Part shown: positions 7,205 through 15,400 of the stretch, piece after piece
How the letters are laid out: every line of letters starts with the position of its first letter
Numbering within the stretch: position 1 is the first letter of the stretch
NCBI RefSeq assembly: GCF_002217755.1
Contig: NZ_BCFL01000042.1
Location: 1-64,000 of the forward strand
Direction: 5' to 3'
DNA length: 64,000 bases
From: Streptomyces hyaluromycini
Lineage (GTDB): Bacteria; Actinomycetota; Actinomycetes; Streptomycetales; Streptomycetaceae
The notes under the pieces: generated by a model
Told to the model about the DNA's origin: nothing
Databases searched by the model: none
What the model saw: the letters and a program-made list of their open reading frames with translations, nothing else
Program-made: the position numbers and the translations under genes

Positions 7205-9310
7205 TCACTCCCCTTCATCCAGGACGGCGTCGCCGCCCTTGATGTGGCGGGCGGGGTTGTAGCCCTTCTCCATCAGGTCGATCGCCCAGAGCATCTCCTG
7301 GACGCCTTCCAGCTTGGCCAGGCCGGGGGTGGGCCCGAGGCGGAAGCCGCCGGGCTGGGGCTTGCCGGAGGCCGCGTACGGCAGGAAGTCCAGCGGCGAG
7401 GGGCCGGGGCTCGGGTAGACGACGCAGTCGGACAGCACGGCGAGCGGGAACAGGCCGGTCATCTTGGCCATGTTGTTGAGCTTGCGGTGCATGTTGACCC
7501 GGGCCTTGCTGATGACGGCGGCCCGGATGTCGGGGCGCCAGGTCGGGCGTTCCAGGGCCGGCCACCGGTCGCCGTCCTTGTAGTTCTTGCCCTGGTGGCG
7601 CTCGCGCAGTTTGCCGATGCCCCCCTTGACGGTGGCCTTGATGGCGGCGAGGACGGCCGCCAGGGCGGGGTCGACGTCCTTGTGCCGCTCCATCGCGGCG
7701 AGGAACTGCTGGTCGTCCAGGTCCTTGGTGACGCCGAGGTCGGCGAGGGTGTCGACGTACGCGTTCTTGAGCCGGTCGTGCCACGGGTCCAGGTACGCGC
7801 CGGTCTCGCGGCGCAGGTACGCCTCGATCGGCTGGACGTTGTAGCCGAGCTCCTGGGCGTAGGCGACGGTGTGCGTCTGGTACCAGGCCGGGCCTGTCGG
7901 GCGCTCGCCGGTCGGCGTGAACGGCGAGGGCAGGCGCGGGTCCAGCTCGATGTGGGAGAGGTCGACCAGCCAGGAGCCGGGGATCTTCGGGTTGAAGGCC
8001 GGAGCGTGGAAGTGGTCGGGCTCCGACAGGCCGACGACCAGGCGGGCGGCAGCGGCGAGGAACGCCGTGTTGAGGTCCAGGCCGACCGCGTACGGCAGCA
8101 TGCACTCCTCATCGGTCAGCTGGTCCACCGGCCGCACCCACTGGTACGCCTCCTCATTGAGGAACCCGCCCGTCCAGCCGGAGTGCACGACCACGGGGTG
8201 CTCGGGGGTGGCCTCCGGCGGCGCCGGGTCCATCGGGTCCTTCCCGAGCGAGCCGGGGTTGTGGCCGGGCACCCAGTTCCCGGTCTCCTCGTCGCGCACC
8301 GCGCGCGTGGGCGGGCGCAGCGCCGTCATCAGTTCCAGCCCGGACACGGCCGTCGACCCGCGTGGGGTGATGACCCGCTGGGCGTACACCCCGAGGACGC
8401 GGGCGACGTCGGCCGGCTCCATCTCCGCGACGCCGGGCCACGACCGGGGGTCAAGTGCGTCCCACGACAGGATCGCGAGCTGCACGCACTGGCGCTGGTT
8501 GCCCTGCGCCTTGCGGTAGATGCGCGCCCACGGGCCGAACCCGCGCTGCGTGAGCTCCCACTTCGCCTTCGCCACCTGCTTGACGACCGGGTGGTCCTCG
8601 GGCAGCCGCAGGGAACGGCGCTGCTCGTGGCCCTCCAGGCGCTCGGGCAGTCCGAGCTTCACGGCGGCCGCCGCGGTGAGCACGATCAACGGGTCGCTGT
8701 CCTTGCCGTTCTTGTGCAGGCGCGGCGCACCGAGACCGGACTCGCGCAGGGTCCACTCCACCAGCTCCGGAACCGTGCGAGCGGGGCAGTCCAGCACGAT
8801 GCCGTCGACGCCGTACGCGGACCCGTCACCGGCCAGCACGGCCAGCGGGCCGTGCGGGAAGCGCGGGTCGGCGGCGGGCTTGGCCGCCTTCTTCGCCGCC
8901 GGGCGCCGCGACGACGGACGGGCCGCGGGGCGCTCGGGCTCCGGCACGGCCTGGACGGAGGGAGCCTCCACCGCAGCGGGCGCCTCGGGCGCGGCCGGGC
9001 CGGTGAACGTCTGCGGGACCGCCGGCGACTGGGGAGCGGCGGCCGCGGGTGCGGTGCCGGGCTTGGGATGCTTCTCCGCCCAGCCGTTCAACAGCCGCTG
9101 GTACGCCGACAGTCGCGGCTCCCTCGGCTCCGAGCGGCCGTTCTCCCAGTTCTTCACCGTCTGCGTCGACGTCTTCAACGCGACCGCAAGGCGGGCCTGC
9201 GTGACGCCGGCGGCCTCGCGCAGCCGGGCCCGCTCCGCCGGGGGCGGGAGCTGCGGCTCTTCCCCCAGCAGGGCGTCGACCGACGCGAACAGCTCTTCCT
9301 CAGTAGCCAC
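7205..9310 (-). CDS. tap: Telomere-associated protein Tap
   Basis: A 701-residue protein of the Tap family, which binds single-stranded telomere overhangs and recruits Tpg. Residues about 25-75 form an XRE-type helix-turn-helix (VTQARLAVALKTSTQTVKNW). A Pro/Ala-rich linker covers about 85-160, and the large C-terminal part contains a DNA-polymerase-like region with the phrases YAVGLDLNTAFLAAA and AVLSDCVVYPSPG. GTG start with GGGAGG upstream. It is the first gene of tap-tpg-tail-anchored-protein, reading toward the telomere. The pair strongly supports a linear replicon. Confidence 0.93.
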   Translation of the reverse strand: MATEEELFASVDALLGEEPQLPPPAERARLREAAGVTQARLAVALKTSTQTVKNWENGRSEPREPRLSAYQRLLNGWAEKHPKPGTAPAAAAPQSPAVPQTFTGPAAPEAPAAVEAPSVQAVPEPERPAARPSSRRPAAKKAAKPAADPRFPHGPLAVLAGDGSAYGVDGIVLDCPARTVPELVEWTLRESGLGAPRLHKNGKDSDPLIVLTAAAAVKLGLPERLEGHEQRRSLRLPEDHPVVKQVAKAKWELTQRGFGPWARIYRKAQGNQRQCVQLAILSWDALDPRSWPGVAEMEPADVARVLGVYAQRVITPRGSTAVSGLELMTALRPPTRAVRDEETGNWVPGHNPGSLGKDPMDPAPPEATPEHPVVVHSGWTGGFLNEEAYQWVRPVDQLTDEECMLPYAVGLDLNTAFLAAAARLVVGLSEPDHFHAPAFNPKIPGSWLVDLSHIELDPRLPSPFTPTGERPTGPAWYQTHTVAYAQELGYNVQPIEAYLRRETGAYLDPWHDRLKNAYVDTLADLGVTKDLDDQQFLAAMERHKDVDPALAAVLAAIKATVKGGIGKLRERHQGKNYKDGDRWPALERPTWRPDIRAAVISKARVNMHRKLNNMAKMTGLFPLAVLSDCVVYPSPGPSPLDFLPYAASGKPQPGGFRLGPTPGLAKLEGVQEMLWAIDLMEKGYNPARHIKGGDAVLDEGE

Positions 9311-9446
9311 TTGATCTACCTCCCACCCTGAACACTATCAGCGATTGCCCCAAAATTTAACCCGTTTCTTTAACCTGATCGGATTCTTTGTATAGGATCG
9401 ATCTTGACGTCGTGCGGAGCGGCGCGGACACCAGCAGGAGGGGACC
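9311..9446. promoter_or_regulatory. AT-rich divergent promoter region upstream of tap
   Basis: This short gap is strikingly AT-rich (AAAATTTAACCCGTTTCTTTAA) relative to the genes around it. It lies between the tap start and the oppositely oriented zeta-toxin remnant, whose GTG has AGGAGGGG upstream. TGTATAGGAT at about 9390 could be a -10 element for the rightward promoter. No operator symmetry stands out. Confidence 0.45.
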
Positions 9447-9780
9447 GTGGCAGTGGCGGGACCGGGCGAGGCGTCGGACGTACTGCGGCGCGATGCCCCA
9501 GCCGGACCCTGCGCGCCCGGTGGTGGTCGTCGCCGCGCAGCCGGGCAGCGGCAAGGCCCTGGTCGTCGACCTCGTGTGCGCCGCGCTCCAGGGGCGCGGT
9601 GGTGCGGTGCGGGTAGACCGCGACACCTACAAGAACGTGCACCCCGGCTACACCGCCTACCTCGCCGAGGACGTGCGGACCGCCGGGGTCCGGGTGCGGC
9701 CGGAGACCTACCGGTGGCAGGCCGGCATCGAGGCACGCGTCCGCCGTCCCCGCCCTGGGCTGGGCTGGGAGGGGACGGCA
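9447..9780 (+). pseudogene. Zeta-toxin-like P-loop kinase, N-terminal remnant
   Basis: The GTG at 9447 has a strong AGGAGGGG ribosome site. The first 15 codons then shift frame near 9490, after which the frame reads ARPVVVVAAQPGSGKALVVD, a Walker A typical of zeta toxins (UDP-GlcNAc kinases). The conserved AGVRVRPETYRWQAGIEA follows at about 9684-9740. The homology stops abruptly near 9750, so about two thirds of the protein is missing. Two lesions (a frameshift and a 3' truncation) make this dead. No epsilon-type antitoxin is adjacent. Confidence 0.65.
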
Positions 9781-9781
9781 C

Positions 9782-10357
9782 CATCGTGTCCTGGGACACA
9801 TCTGGTGGCCGCACGGCGACATGGACCGCACCCGTGCCGCCTTCGAGGACGCACGGACGGACACCGAGCAGCATGACGCGCCGGGTGAACAGGCCATCGC
9901 TCAGACCCACATCGCGCTGGCCGCCGCCTTCACCGACCCGGCCCGCGCCGACGGCGAACTCGCCCTCGCCCACCAGCTCCTGGACCGGCTCGATCAGCGC
10001 GCCACCACGCTCCTGGTCGACGTCGCCGCCCTCGCACGCGACGCCGGCACCGACCGCGATATCACCGGCCGCGCCACCGTGCTGCGCACCGAGATCACGG
10101 TCACCGGGCTCCCCTGGCTCACCCCGCTCCTGGAGACGGCTCTCGCCTTTCACCACGCCGTACGCGGCGCCGACGACGACCTGAGCGACACCATCGGCCG
10201 GCTGCGCGAGGCGACCGCAAACGGCGACTTCGCCTACCACGTGCCCATCGCGGCCGCCATGGCCGGCCGGCCCCGGCCCGACGGACCCGTCATCCGCTGG
10301 CTGGACGACGAACACATCGTCCTTGCCCGCTGGCGTGCCCTGGTCACCGCCCGCTGA
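9782..10357 (+). pseudogene. C-terminal fragment of a TPR-type regulator
   Basis: The frame is protein-like from 9782 (HRVLGHIWWPHGD) and stays open to 10357, but the only in-frame ATG is at 9821, inside the conserved part. The sequence is a string of helical pairs (IAQTHIALAAAFTDP, ADGELALAHQLLDRLDQRA) of the tetratricopeptide kind found at the end of Streptomyces helix-turn-helix/TPR regulators. The DNA-binding part is missing. It joins directly onto the zeta-toxin fragment, so this is a rearrangement junction. Confidence 0.5.
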
Positions 10358-10423
10358 GAACTCCTTCGCAACGACCCGACACCGGCATGAACGCCCTGGG
10401 CAGCAGGACCGCCTGGACGGGGG

Positions 10424-10795
10424 TCAGGGCTTCCAGGTGCGCAGGAGGACGGCGATCTGTTCGGCGGTGCAGCGCGGGCTGTTCAGTTCGCGGGCCAGCG
10501 CTGAGAGCTGTTCACGGGTGGGGTCGACCGGGATGTTCGACGCCGCAAGGTACATGACGGCCACCGCGCAGGCGACGGTGAGGTTGGAGCGCTCCAGCCA
10601 CCGGCAGCGTCCCAGGGTGTGTACCAGGGCGGCGGCGCGCGCGTAGGGGCCGTCGTAGACTGGGCGGTCGAAGAACTCGCCGCGGTGCCGGGCGACGGCC
10701 GCGATCGGAACGCCGTAGTCGTCCACGCTCGGATCGCGATGACCGGCCCGTTCGGCGACTTCCAGGATCCAGGACTCGTCGACGTGCACGATCAC
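10424..10795 (-). CDS. Fic/Doc-family toxin
   Basis: 123 residues, the size of Doc (death on curing) toxins, which modify the translation machinery. The fold signature YARAAALVHTLGRCRWLERS leading into NLTVACAVAVMYLAAS matches the Fic core, but the catalytic HxFxxGN(K/R)R loop is degenerate (the His is kept in VHTLG, and the Asn/Arg part is altered). This form is common in the Streptomyces annotations called fic toxin components. The start overlaps the stop of the antitoxin gene by four bases, the classic order antitoxin then toxin. It probably stabilises the plasmid. Confidence 0.75.
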   Translation of the reverse strand: MIVHVDESWILEVAERAGHRDPSVDDYGVPIAAVARHRGEFFDRPVYDGPYARAAALVHTLGRCRWLERSNLTVACAVAVMYLAASNIPVDPTREQLSALARELNSPRCTAEQIAVLLRTWKP

Positions 10796-11049
10796 GCCGC
10801 GGCTCCCGGGTGCACGTCGCCGGCCGGCTCGTCGAACTGGCGCTCCAGGTCATCGAGGAAGCCGCCGTGCTGGTCGATGAGGCGCTGCGCGGCCTCCATG
10901 CCGGCGGCCCGCGCACCGGTCGTGTCCTCCACGATCAGCCGCTCGACATACTTGTTGAAGTCGAGTCCGCGGGCTTTCGCGGCGTCCTTGCCGTTGGCGA
11001 GGACGTCGGGTGACAGGCGGAGCTGGGTCTGCTTCCGGTCAGAGGCCAT
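10792..11049 (-). CDS. Antitoxin of the Fic/Doc pair (ribbon-helix-helix)
   Basis: An 85-residue protein starting at the ATG of MASDRKQTQLRLSPDVLA. The first 45 residues look like a ribbon-helix-helix DNA-binding domain (a beta strand with alternating polar residues, then KAARGLDFNKYVERLIVE-like helices); the acidic C-terminus (HGGFLDDLERQFDEPAG) would wrap the toxin. It overlaps the toxin gene by four bases. Such antitoxins repress their own promoter, which would lie in 11050-11190. Confidence 0.75.
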   Translation of the reverse strand: MASDRKQTQLRLSPDVLANGKDAAKARGLDFNKYVERLIVEDTTGARAAGMEAAQRLIDQHGGFLDDLERQFDEPAGDVHPGAAA

Positions 11050-11190
11050 ACCGCATGCTAGCAGGGTGGTATCAGCTGGGGTGTGACTGGAACACGGAGC
11101 ACCCGTCAGACCATCCTGCGGCTCGCAGGTGTCTGAATACGCCACACCGGCATCGCTGCGGAAGGGCTATTCAGCGAGACGCGTTCGCAA

Positions 11191-11860
11191 CGGTGACGGC
11201 GTTCCGGACCAAGTTGTACGCGTCGCTGCTCTCCCGGGGCGACGCGTTGTTCGAGCTGTGCGACGCGTTGTTGTGCACCGACGGCCCGGTCCGCACGCTC
11301 GTGGACTCGGCCCTCGCCCCCGAGCACCGGCGCGGGCACGGGGCCCGCTACGCCGGGCTGAACCAGGGCCGTATCGACGTCGCGCCTCCGACGTGCCTTG
11401 GGCGGGGTGGCGTTGCCTCGGGTTGCCGACGGTCGCCTCGTGCTCGCGGTGGACGTCTCACCGTGGCTGCGGCCGGACGCCGACACGTGCTCGGACCGCT
11501 CGTTCTGCCACACCTTCGGCCTGGGCAAGCACCAGATGGTGCCCGGCCGGACCTCCTGGACCGCGCTGCTCGACGCGATCCAGCTGGAACCCGGCGTGGA
11601 CCTGGCCGCGGTCACCGCCGGCCAGGTCCACGACGTCATCGAACGGCTCGTCGCGGCCGGCCAGTGGCGTCGAGGTGACCCGGAGGTCCTTGTCCTTCTC
11701 GATGCTGCCCACAACGCGCCCCCGATCGCCCACCTCCTGGTGGACATGCCGGTCGAGGTGCTGGGCCGGCTGCGTTCGGACCGGGTCATGCGCAAGCCGG
11801 TCCCGGTTCCAACGCCGGGCACGCCGTACAACGCCGCTTCCCTTCGGCGTACCGGCCCTG
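11191..11860 (+). pseudogene. NF041680-type transposase remnant, copy 1
   Basis: The frame from about 11191 reads VTAFRTKLYASLLSRGD and TDGPVRTLVDSALAPEHRRG, then is interrupted near 11390. It resumes one frame over as GRLVLAVDVSPWLRPDA, with a DDE-type acidic motif (AVDVSPW) and LLDAAHNAPPIAHLL. The homology ends near 11810. The same family recurs at 35005-35862, which has the matching phrases LAPEHRRGHGALY and LAVGVSPWPRSDA. Both are broken. This copy abuts and overlaps the 3' end of the GGDEF gene. Confidence 0.7.
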
Positions 11861-11872
11861 GCAAACCTGCGC

Positions 11873-14800
11873 TCATGACGCGGACTCACGGGCTGCTCGC
11901 AGGATGTCACCAGGAGCCGTCCCGCACTGGGCCCATGTGATGCCGATACCTGCGTGGATGCGCACGGCTTGGTCTGCCAGGGGGATCGGCAGGTGGATCT
12001 GGGACTGCATCAACGCCGCCGTGGTCTGCGCGTTGGCAGTGCCTAAGTCGTCGGCGAGGACGACGAACTCGTCACCGCCGTATCGAGCGACCGTGTCTCC
12101 GTCTCGTACGGCATGACTGAGCCGCCGGGCGACCTCGACGAGGACGCCGTCCCCCGCGTCATGCCCGAAACGGGTGTTGATCGCCTTGAAGCCGCGGAGG
12201 GCGAAGAACATCACGGCCAGGCCATGGGTGCCGGCTTCCACGGGGGCCCATACGTGGGTGTGCTGGTCCGCGGCCTGGTCGGCGTGGCCGAGGTAGGGGT
12301 CGTGGTGGACCCACTCCGTGGCGCCAAAGGGCCTGTACTCCCGGAGTACGCAGAGCCGGGCGTCGAGACGGGCGTGCAGCTCGGTGGAGTTCGGCAGGCC
12401 GGTAAGGGCGTCGTGCGAGGCGCGGTGGGCGAGATCGAACTCGCGGCGCTTGCGCTCCTCGATGTCCTCGATGTGAGTGAGCAGGAGTCGGGGGCCGTCG
12501 ACGGCGTCCGCGACCACGCTGTTGCGGAGCGAGACCCACAGATACGTCCCGTCGCGGCGCCCGAGGCGCAGTTCCGCATGCCCGCCCTCGGCGCTGGTGC
12601 GGAGCAGAGTGCCTATGTCCTCGGGGTGGACAAGGTCGGAGAACGCGTAGCGGCGCATGGCGAAGGCAGGGCGGCCCAGCATGCGGCACAGCGCGTCGTT
12701 CGTCCGGAGGATCCGGCCGTGGCGGTCGCTGTCCATCTCGGCGATGGCCATACCGTTGGGCGCGAACTCGAAGGCTTGCCGGAAGGATTCCTCGCTGGCC
12801 CGCAGAGCCTGCTGCTCCCTTTCTTGTCTGACCAGCGCGCGTTGCATGTTCGAGCGCAGCCGTACGTTGGTGATCGCGATGGCGGCCTGGAAGGCGTACT
12901 CCTCCAGGTCCCGGCGCTCGTCCGGTCTGGGATGGCGGCGGGTGAGGGGCCGGTCCACGGAGATCACGCCGAGCAGCTCACTGTGGTTGGCGCCGGAAGC
13001 GTTCCGGGTGTACATCGGTGCGAAGAGGCGGTCGGAGGGGTGCCACTCGTCCTCGAAGCGGGGGGCGGGGCCGTCGGTGTGCCACTGGGGCACGTCGTCA
13101 TTGTCGAGGACCCAGCCCTGGGTGTGCGGTATGAACCGCAGGTCGCCCCAGGCCTCGCCCATGTTCAGCCTGCGTTCCCAGGAGTCCCGGGAGCCGACGC
13201 GGCCGGTGATCTGCGCCTCGGCGACGGAGTCACCTGCGAGGGAGGCGACCACGAGATCGCCGTCCGGGCGGACGAGGTTGACACAGGCCAGCTCGTAGCC
13301 GAGACCGGTCACGACTCCGTCGGCGATGATCTGCAGGGTGTCCGGGAGACTGCGGGCGAGATGGAGACCCTGGACGGCGGCCTGCAGATTGTGACTCTTG
13401 TCGATGGCGAGCGCGCTGCGGGTGGCGAAGTCGGCGGCGACCGACAGATCGGCGTCCTGGAAGGCCTGCTCGGTGGGGTGGCGCAGGAGGACCGCTGTGC
13501 CGATGATCCGCTTGCGGCCGTGCAGGGGTACGAGGACGGTGTGGCGTCCGCCGGGTGTCTCATGCCCTTCACCGAGCAGTTCCGGCAGCGCGGCGCTGCC
13601 GACCGGCGAGTCGGTGGTGACCGGCAGTGCCCCGTGCAGTACTTCGAAGAGTGCGCTGCCGGGGCGTACCTCGCACAGCGCGATGCCCCCTCCGGCGTGA
13701 AGCGGGTGTACCTGTTGCAGCCGCAGCATCAGCGGGCCCGCGTGTTCTTCGTCGCCCACCGGGATCGGGTCCCGCAGGTAGACCATGACTGCGTCGGCGA
13801 CGGTGGGGACGACGGCCCGGCACAGCCGCGTCACGATGTCCTCCGGGTCCCTTCCTCCGCTTATCCGGCGGGCCGCCTCGGAGATGTCGTCCTGCGGGTC
13901 GGCGGCCGGAGGTCGTGGGGACTCGAGCGCGGGGAAGGTTGTCTCCTGGCTGGTCGGCGGGTTGTTCGGGGTTGTTCCGGACAACCCGAAGGGTTGTCTC
14001 CCCAGGTTCTGCCGAACCTGCCCGGGCACGGAGGCGCCGGCTTCGGCCGGAGAAGCCGAGGGAATCGAGGACGTCCAGTACCCCACCTCGTCGGCGGCCT
14101 GCTGGACGGCTTCGTGCTCCTCGTCGAGGACGGCGCGTGCCTTCTCCAGCGCACGGTCCACGTCGTTGAGCGCGGCATCGTCGGGGCTGAGCGCGTGCAG
14201 ATCGGGCCTGGACAGCAGCGGCGTCGGCTCCTGCGTCCGCGTAGGCTCGTCCTCTCCCATTCTGAGTCGCAACTCGGCGAGCTCAGCCTCTAGTTCGTGG
14301 ATACGGCGTGCCGCGTGGTCGGCGACCTGCTGAGCGGTGCCTCGCTCCCGCTCGGCGCGAACCAACTGGTCGCGTAGTTCCGTCTCCTGCCGTTGGGCTC
14401 GGGAGAGGAGCTCCACCACCCCTTGGCCGTCGGGGAGTTCGACCGTCCCCGACTCCAGCGCGTCGAGCCGACGTCTCAGTTCGGCGACCTTCGCCTGGGC
14501 TTGTCCGAGCATGACGAACAGCAGTGTGGCGATGGACAGGGCCTGTTGCCGCCCACGTTCGCCGGCCTCGTAGGCCTGCCGGGCGCGCTGCATCTCTTGG
14601 AGGACCTCGATGGTGCGGTCCTTGGCCTCCAGCAGTTCCCGAGCGGGCACCAGCTCCTGGGCCTCCGTGATCGCTGTGGGGTTTGTGCCCGCCCGGTCCC
14701 ACAGCGTCCTCGCCTCCCTGAGGCGTCGCCGGGAGAGGTCGGCCTGTTCGTGGGGAAAACAGACGTCGGCCACGGCCTCGACGAGATCCCACTCCAGTGA

Positions 14801-15010
14801 TTCGCCGGACAGCCGGTCACGTAACGGGCGTAACTCGGGCACGGCCCCGGCGACGAAGTGCTCGGCAGTGAGCCGTGAGTGCAACTGCCGTACGGACACG
14901 GACGATTCGTCAAGCCAGGACCGGACTACAGCGACCAGCTGGTTGATCTCGACGCACGAGCCCCGGGCCGGTCCCCACGGCCGTCCCGCCCGCTTCTTCT
15001 CGCCAGCCAC
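11873..15010 (-). CDS. GAF-GAF-PAS-GGDEF protein, 3'-clipped and possibly inactive as diguanylate cyclase
   Basis: 1045 residues. The N-terminus (1-270) is a Streptomyces-type helical region with a coiled coil (about 190-260). Two GAF domains follow (about 395-545 and 560-735), then a PAS domain (about 765-870, SFRQAFEFAPNGMAIAEMD) and a GGDEF domain from about 885. The active-site loop YGGDEF is intact, but the metal-binding Asp of the first strand (normally DxDxFK) is replaced (FFALRGFKAINTRFG). The protein ends ILRAARESAS, where homologues continue with a final helix. The stop codon lies against the transposase remnant, so the 3' end was probably clipped by insertion. It would sense a ligand or redox state and control cyclic-di-GMP, if still active. 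GTG start with GGGGAG upstream. Confidence 0.8.
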   Translation of the reverse strand: MAGEKKRAGRPWGPARGSCVEINQLVAVVRSWLDESSVSVRQLHSRLTAEHFVAGAVPELRPLRDRLSGESLEWDLVEAVADVCFPHEQADLSRRRLREARTLWDRAGTNPTAITEAQELVPARELLEAKDRTIEVLQEMQRARQAYEAGERGRQQALSIATLLFVMLGQAQAKVAELRRRLDALESGTVELPDGQGVVELLSRAQRQETELRDQLVRAERERGTAQQVADHAARRIHELEAELAELRLRMGEDEPTRTQEPTPLLSRPDLHALSPDDAALNDVDRALEKARAVLDEEHEAVQQAADEVGYWTSSIPSASPAEAGASVPGQVRQNLGRQPFGLSGTTPNNPPTSQETTFPALESPRPPAADPQDDISEAARRISGGRDPEDIVTRLCRAVVPTVADAVMVYLRDPIPVGDEEHAGPLMLRLQQVHPLHAGGGIALCEVRPGSALFEVLHGALPVTTDSPVGSAALPELLGEGHETPGGRHTVLVPLHGRKRIIGTAVLLRHPTEQAFQDADLSVAADFATRSALAIDKSHNLQAAVQGLHLARSLPDTLQIIADGVVTGLGYELACVNLVRPDGDLVVASLAGDSVAEAQITGRVGSRDSWERRLNMGEAWGDLRFIPHTQGWVLDNDDVPQWHTDGPAPRFEDEWHPSDRLFAPMYTRNASGANHSELLGVISVDRPLTRRHPRPDERRDLEEYAFQAAIAITNVRLRSNMQRALVRQEREQQALRASEESFRQAFEFAPNGMAIAEMDSDRHGRILRTNDALCRMLGRPAFAMRRYAFSDLVHPEDIGTLLRTSAEGGHAELRLGRRDGTYLWVSLRNSVVADAVDGPRLLLTHIEDIEERKRREFDLAHRASHDALTGLPNSTELHARLDARLCVLREYRPFGATEWVHHDPYLGHADQAADQHTHVWAPVEAGTHGLAVMFFALRGFKAINTRFGHDAGDGVLVEVARRLSHAVRDGDTVARYGGDEFVVLADDLGTANAQTTAALMQSQIHLPIPLADQAVRIHAGIGITWAQCGTAPGDILRAARESAS

Positions 15011-15147
15011 TCGTTCTCCCCGTCATGGTTTGTTCGCCGGACAACCCCCTGTTGTCACCGGAGAAACATCCAACCGTCCCACCTGCAGTTCCGCCCGGGG
15101 ATCGTCGTAATCCGTCATCGACACCACACGACCCAGGCGGTGCCTTC

Positions 15148-15348
15148 ATGAAACACACCTTCCCGGCGTTCCTGCTCCTCGCGCTGGCGGTGGCCGTCCT
15201 CTTCTCCGTCGTCGCCGCGGCGATCGCCTTCGCCCTCGCCCGCTGGGAGGGAGCCGCGGTGCCGACGGCCCTGTCCCGCTGCGGCATCGCGTTCGCTGCG
15301 AGCCTCACCCTGTGCCTGGCCGTCTTCACGGCGCTGGACCGGACGTAG
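15148..15348 (+). CDS. Small two-helix membrane protein
   Basis: 66 residues with two transmembrane segments (HTFPAFLLLALAVAVLFSVV extended to about residue 30, and CGIAFAASLTLCLAVFTAL). Small proteins of this plan are common on Streptomyces plasmids, often near transfer (spd) genes, but no sequence motif fixes a role. It is divergent from the GGDEF gene and stands alone. Confidence 0.6.
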   Translation: MKHTFPAFLLLALAVAVLFSVVAAAIAFALARWEGAAVPTALSRCGIAFAASLTLCLAVFTALDRT

Positions 15349-15400
15349 CGAAGGCGGAACAAAGGAGCAGGCGGCCGACGGGACTTTCGCAACACGTCCT

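Noticed and set aside
6827..9331. An 834-codon plus-strand frame across tap
   Set aside because: It is the antisense shadow of tap and tpg, which are recognised families on the minus strand.
12113..14293. A 726-codon plus-strand frame across the GGDEF gene
   Set aside because: Antisense shadow; the minus-strand protein has clear GAF, PAS and GGDEF domains.
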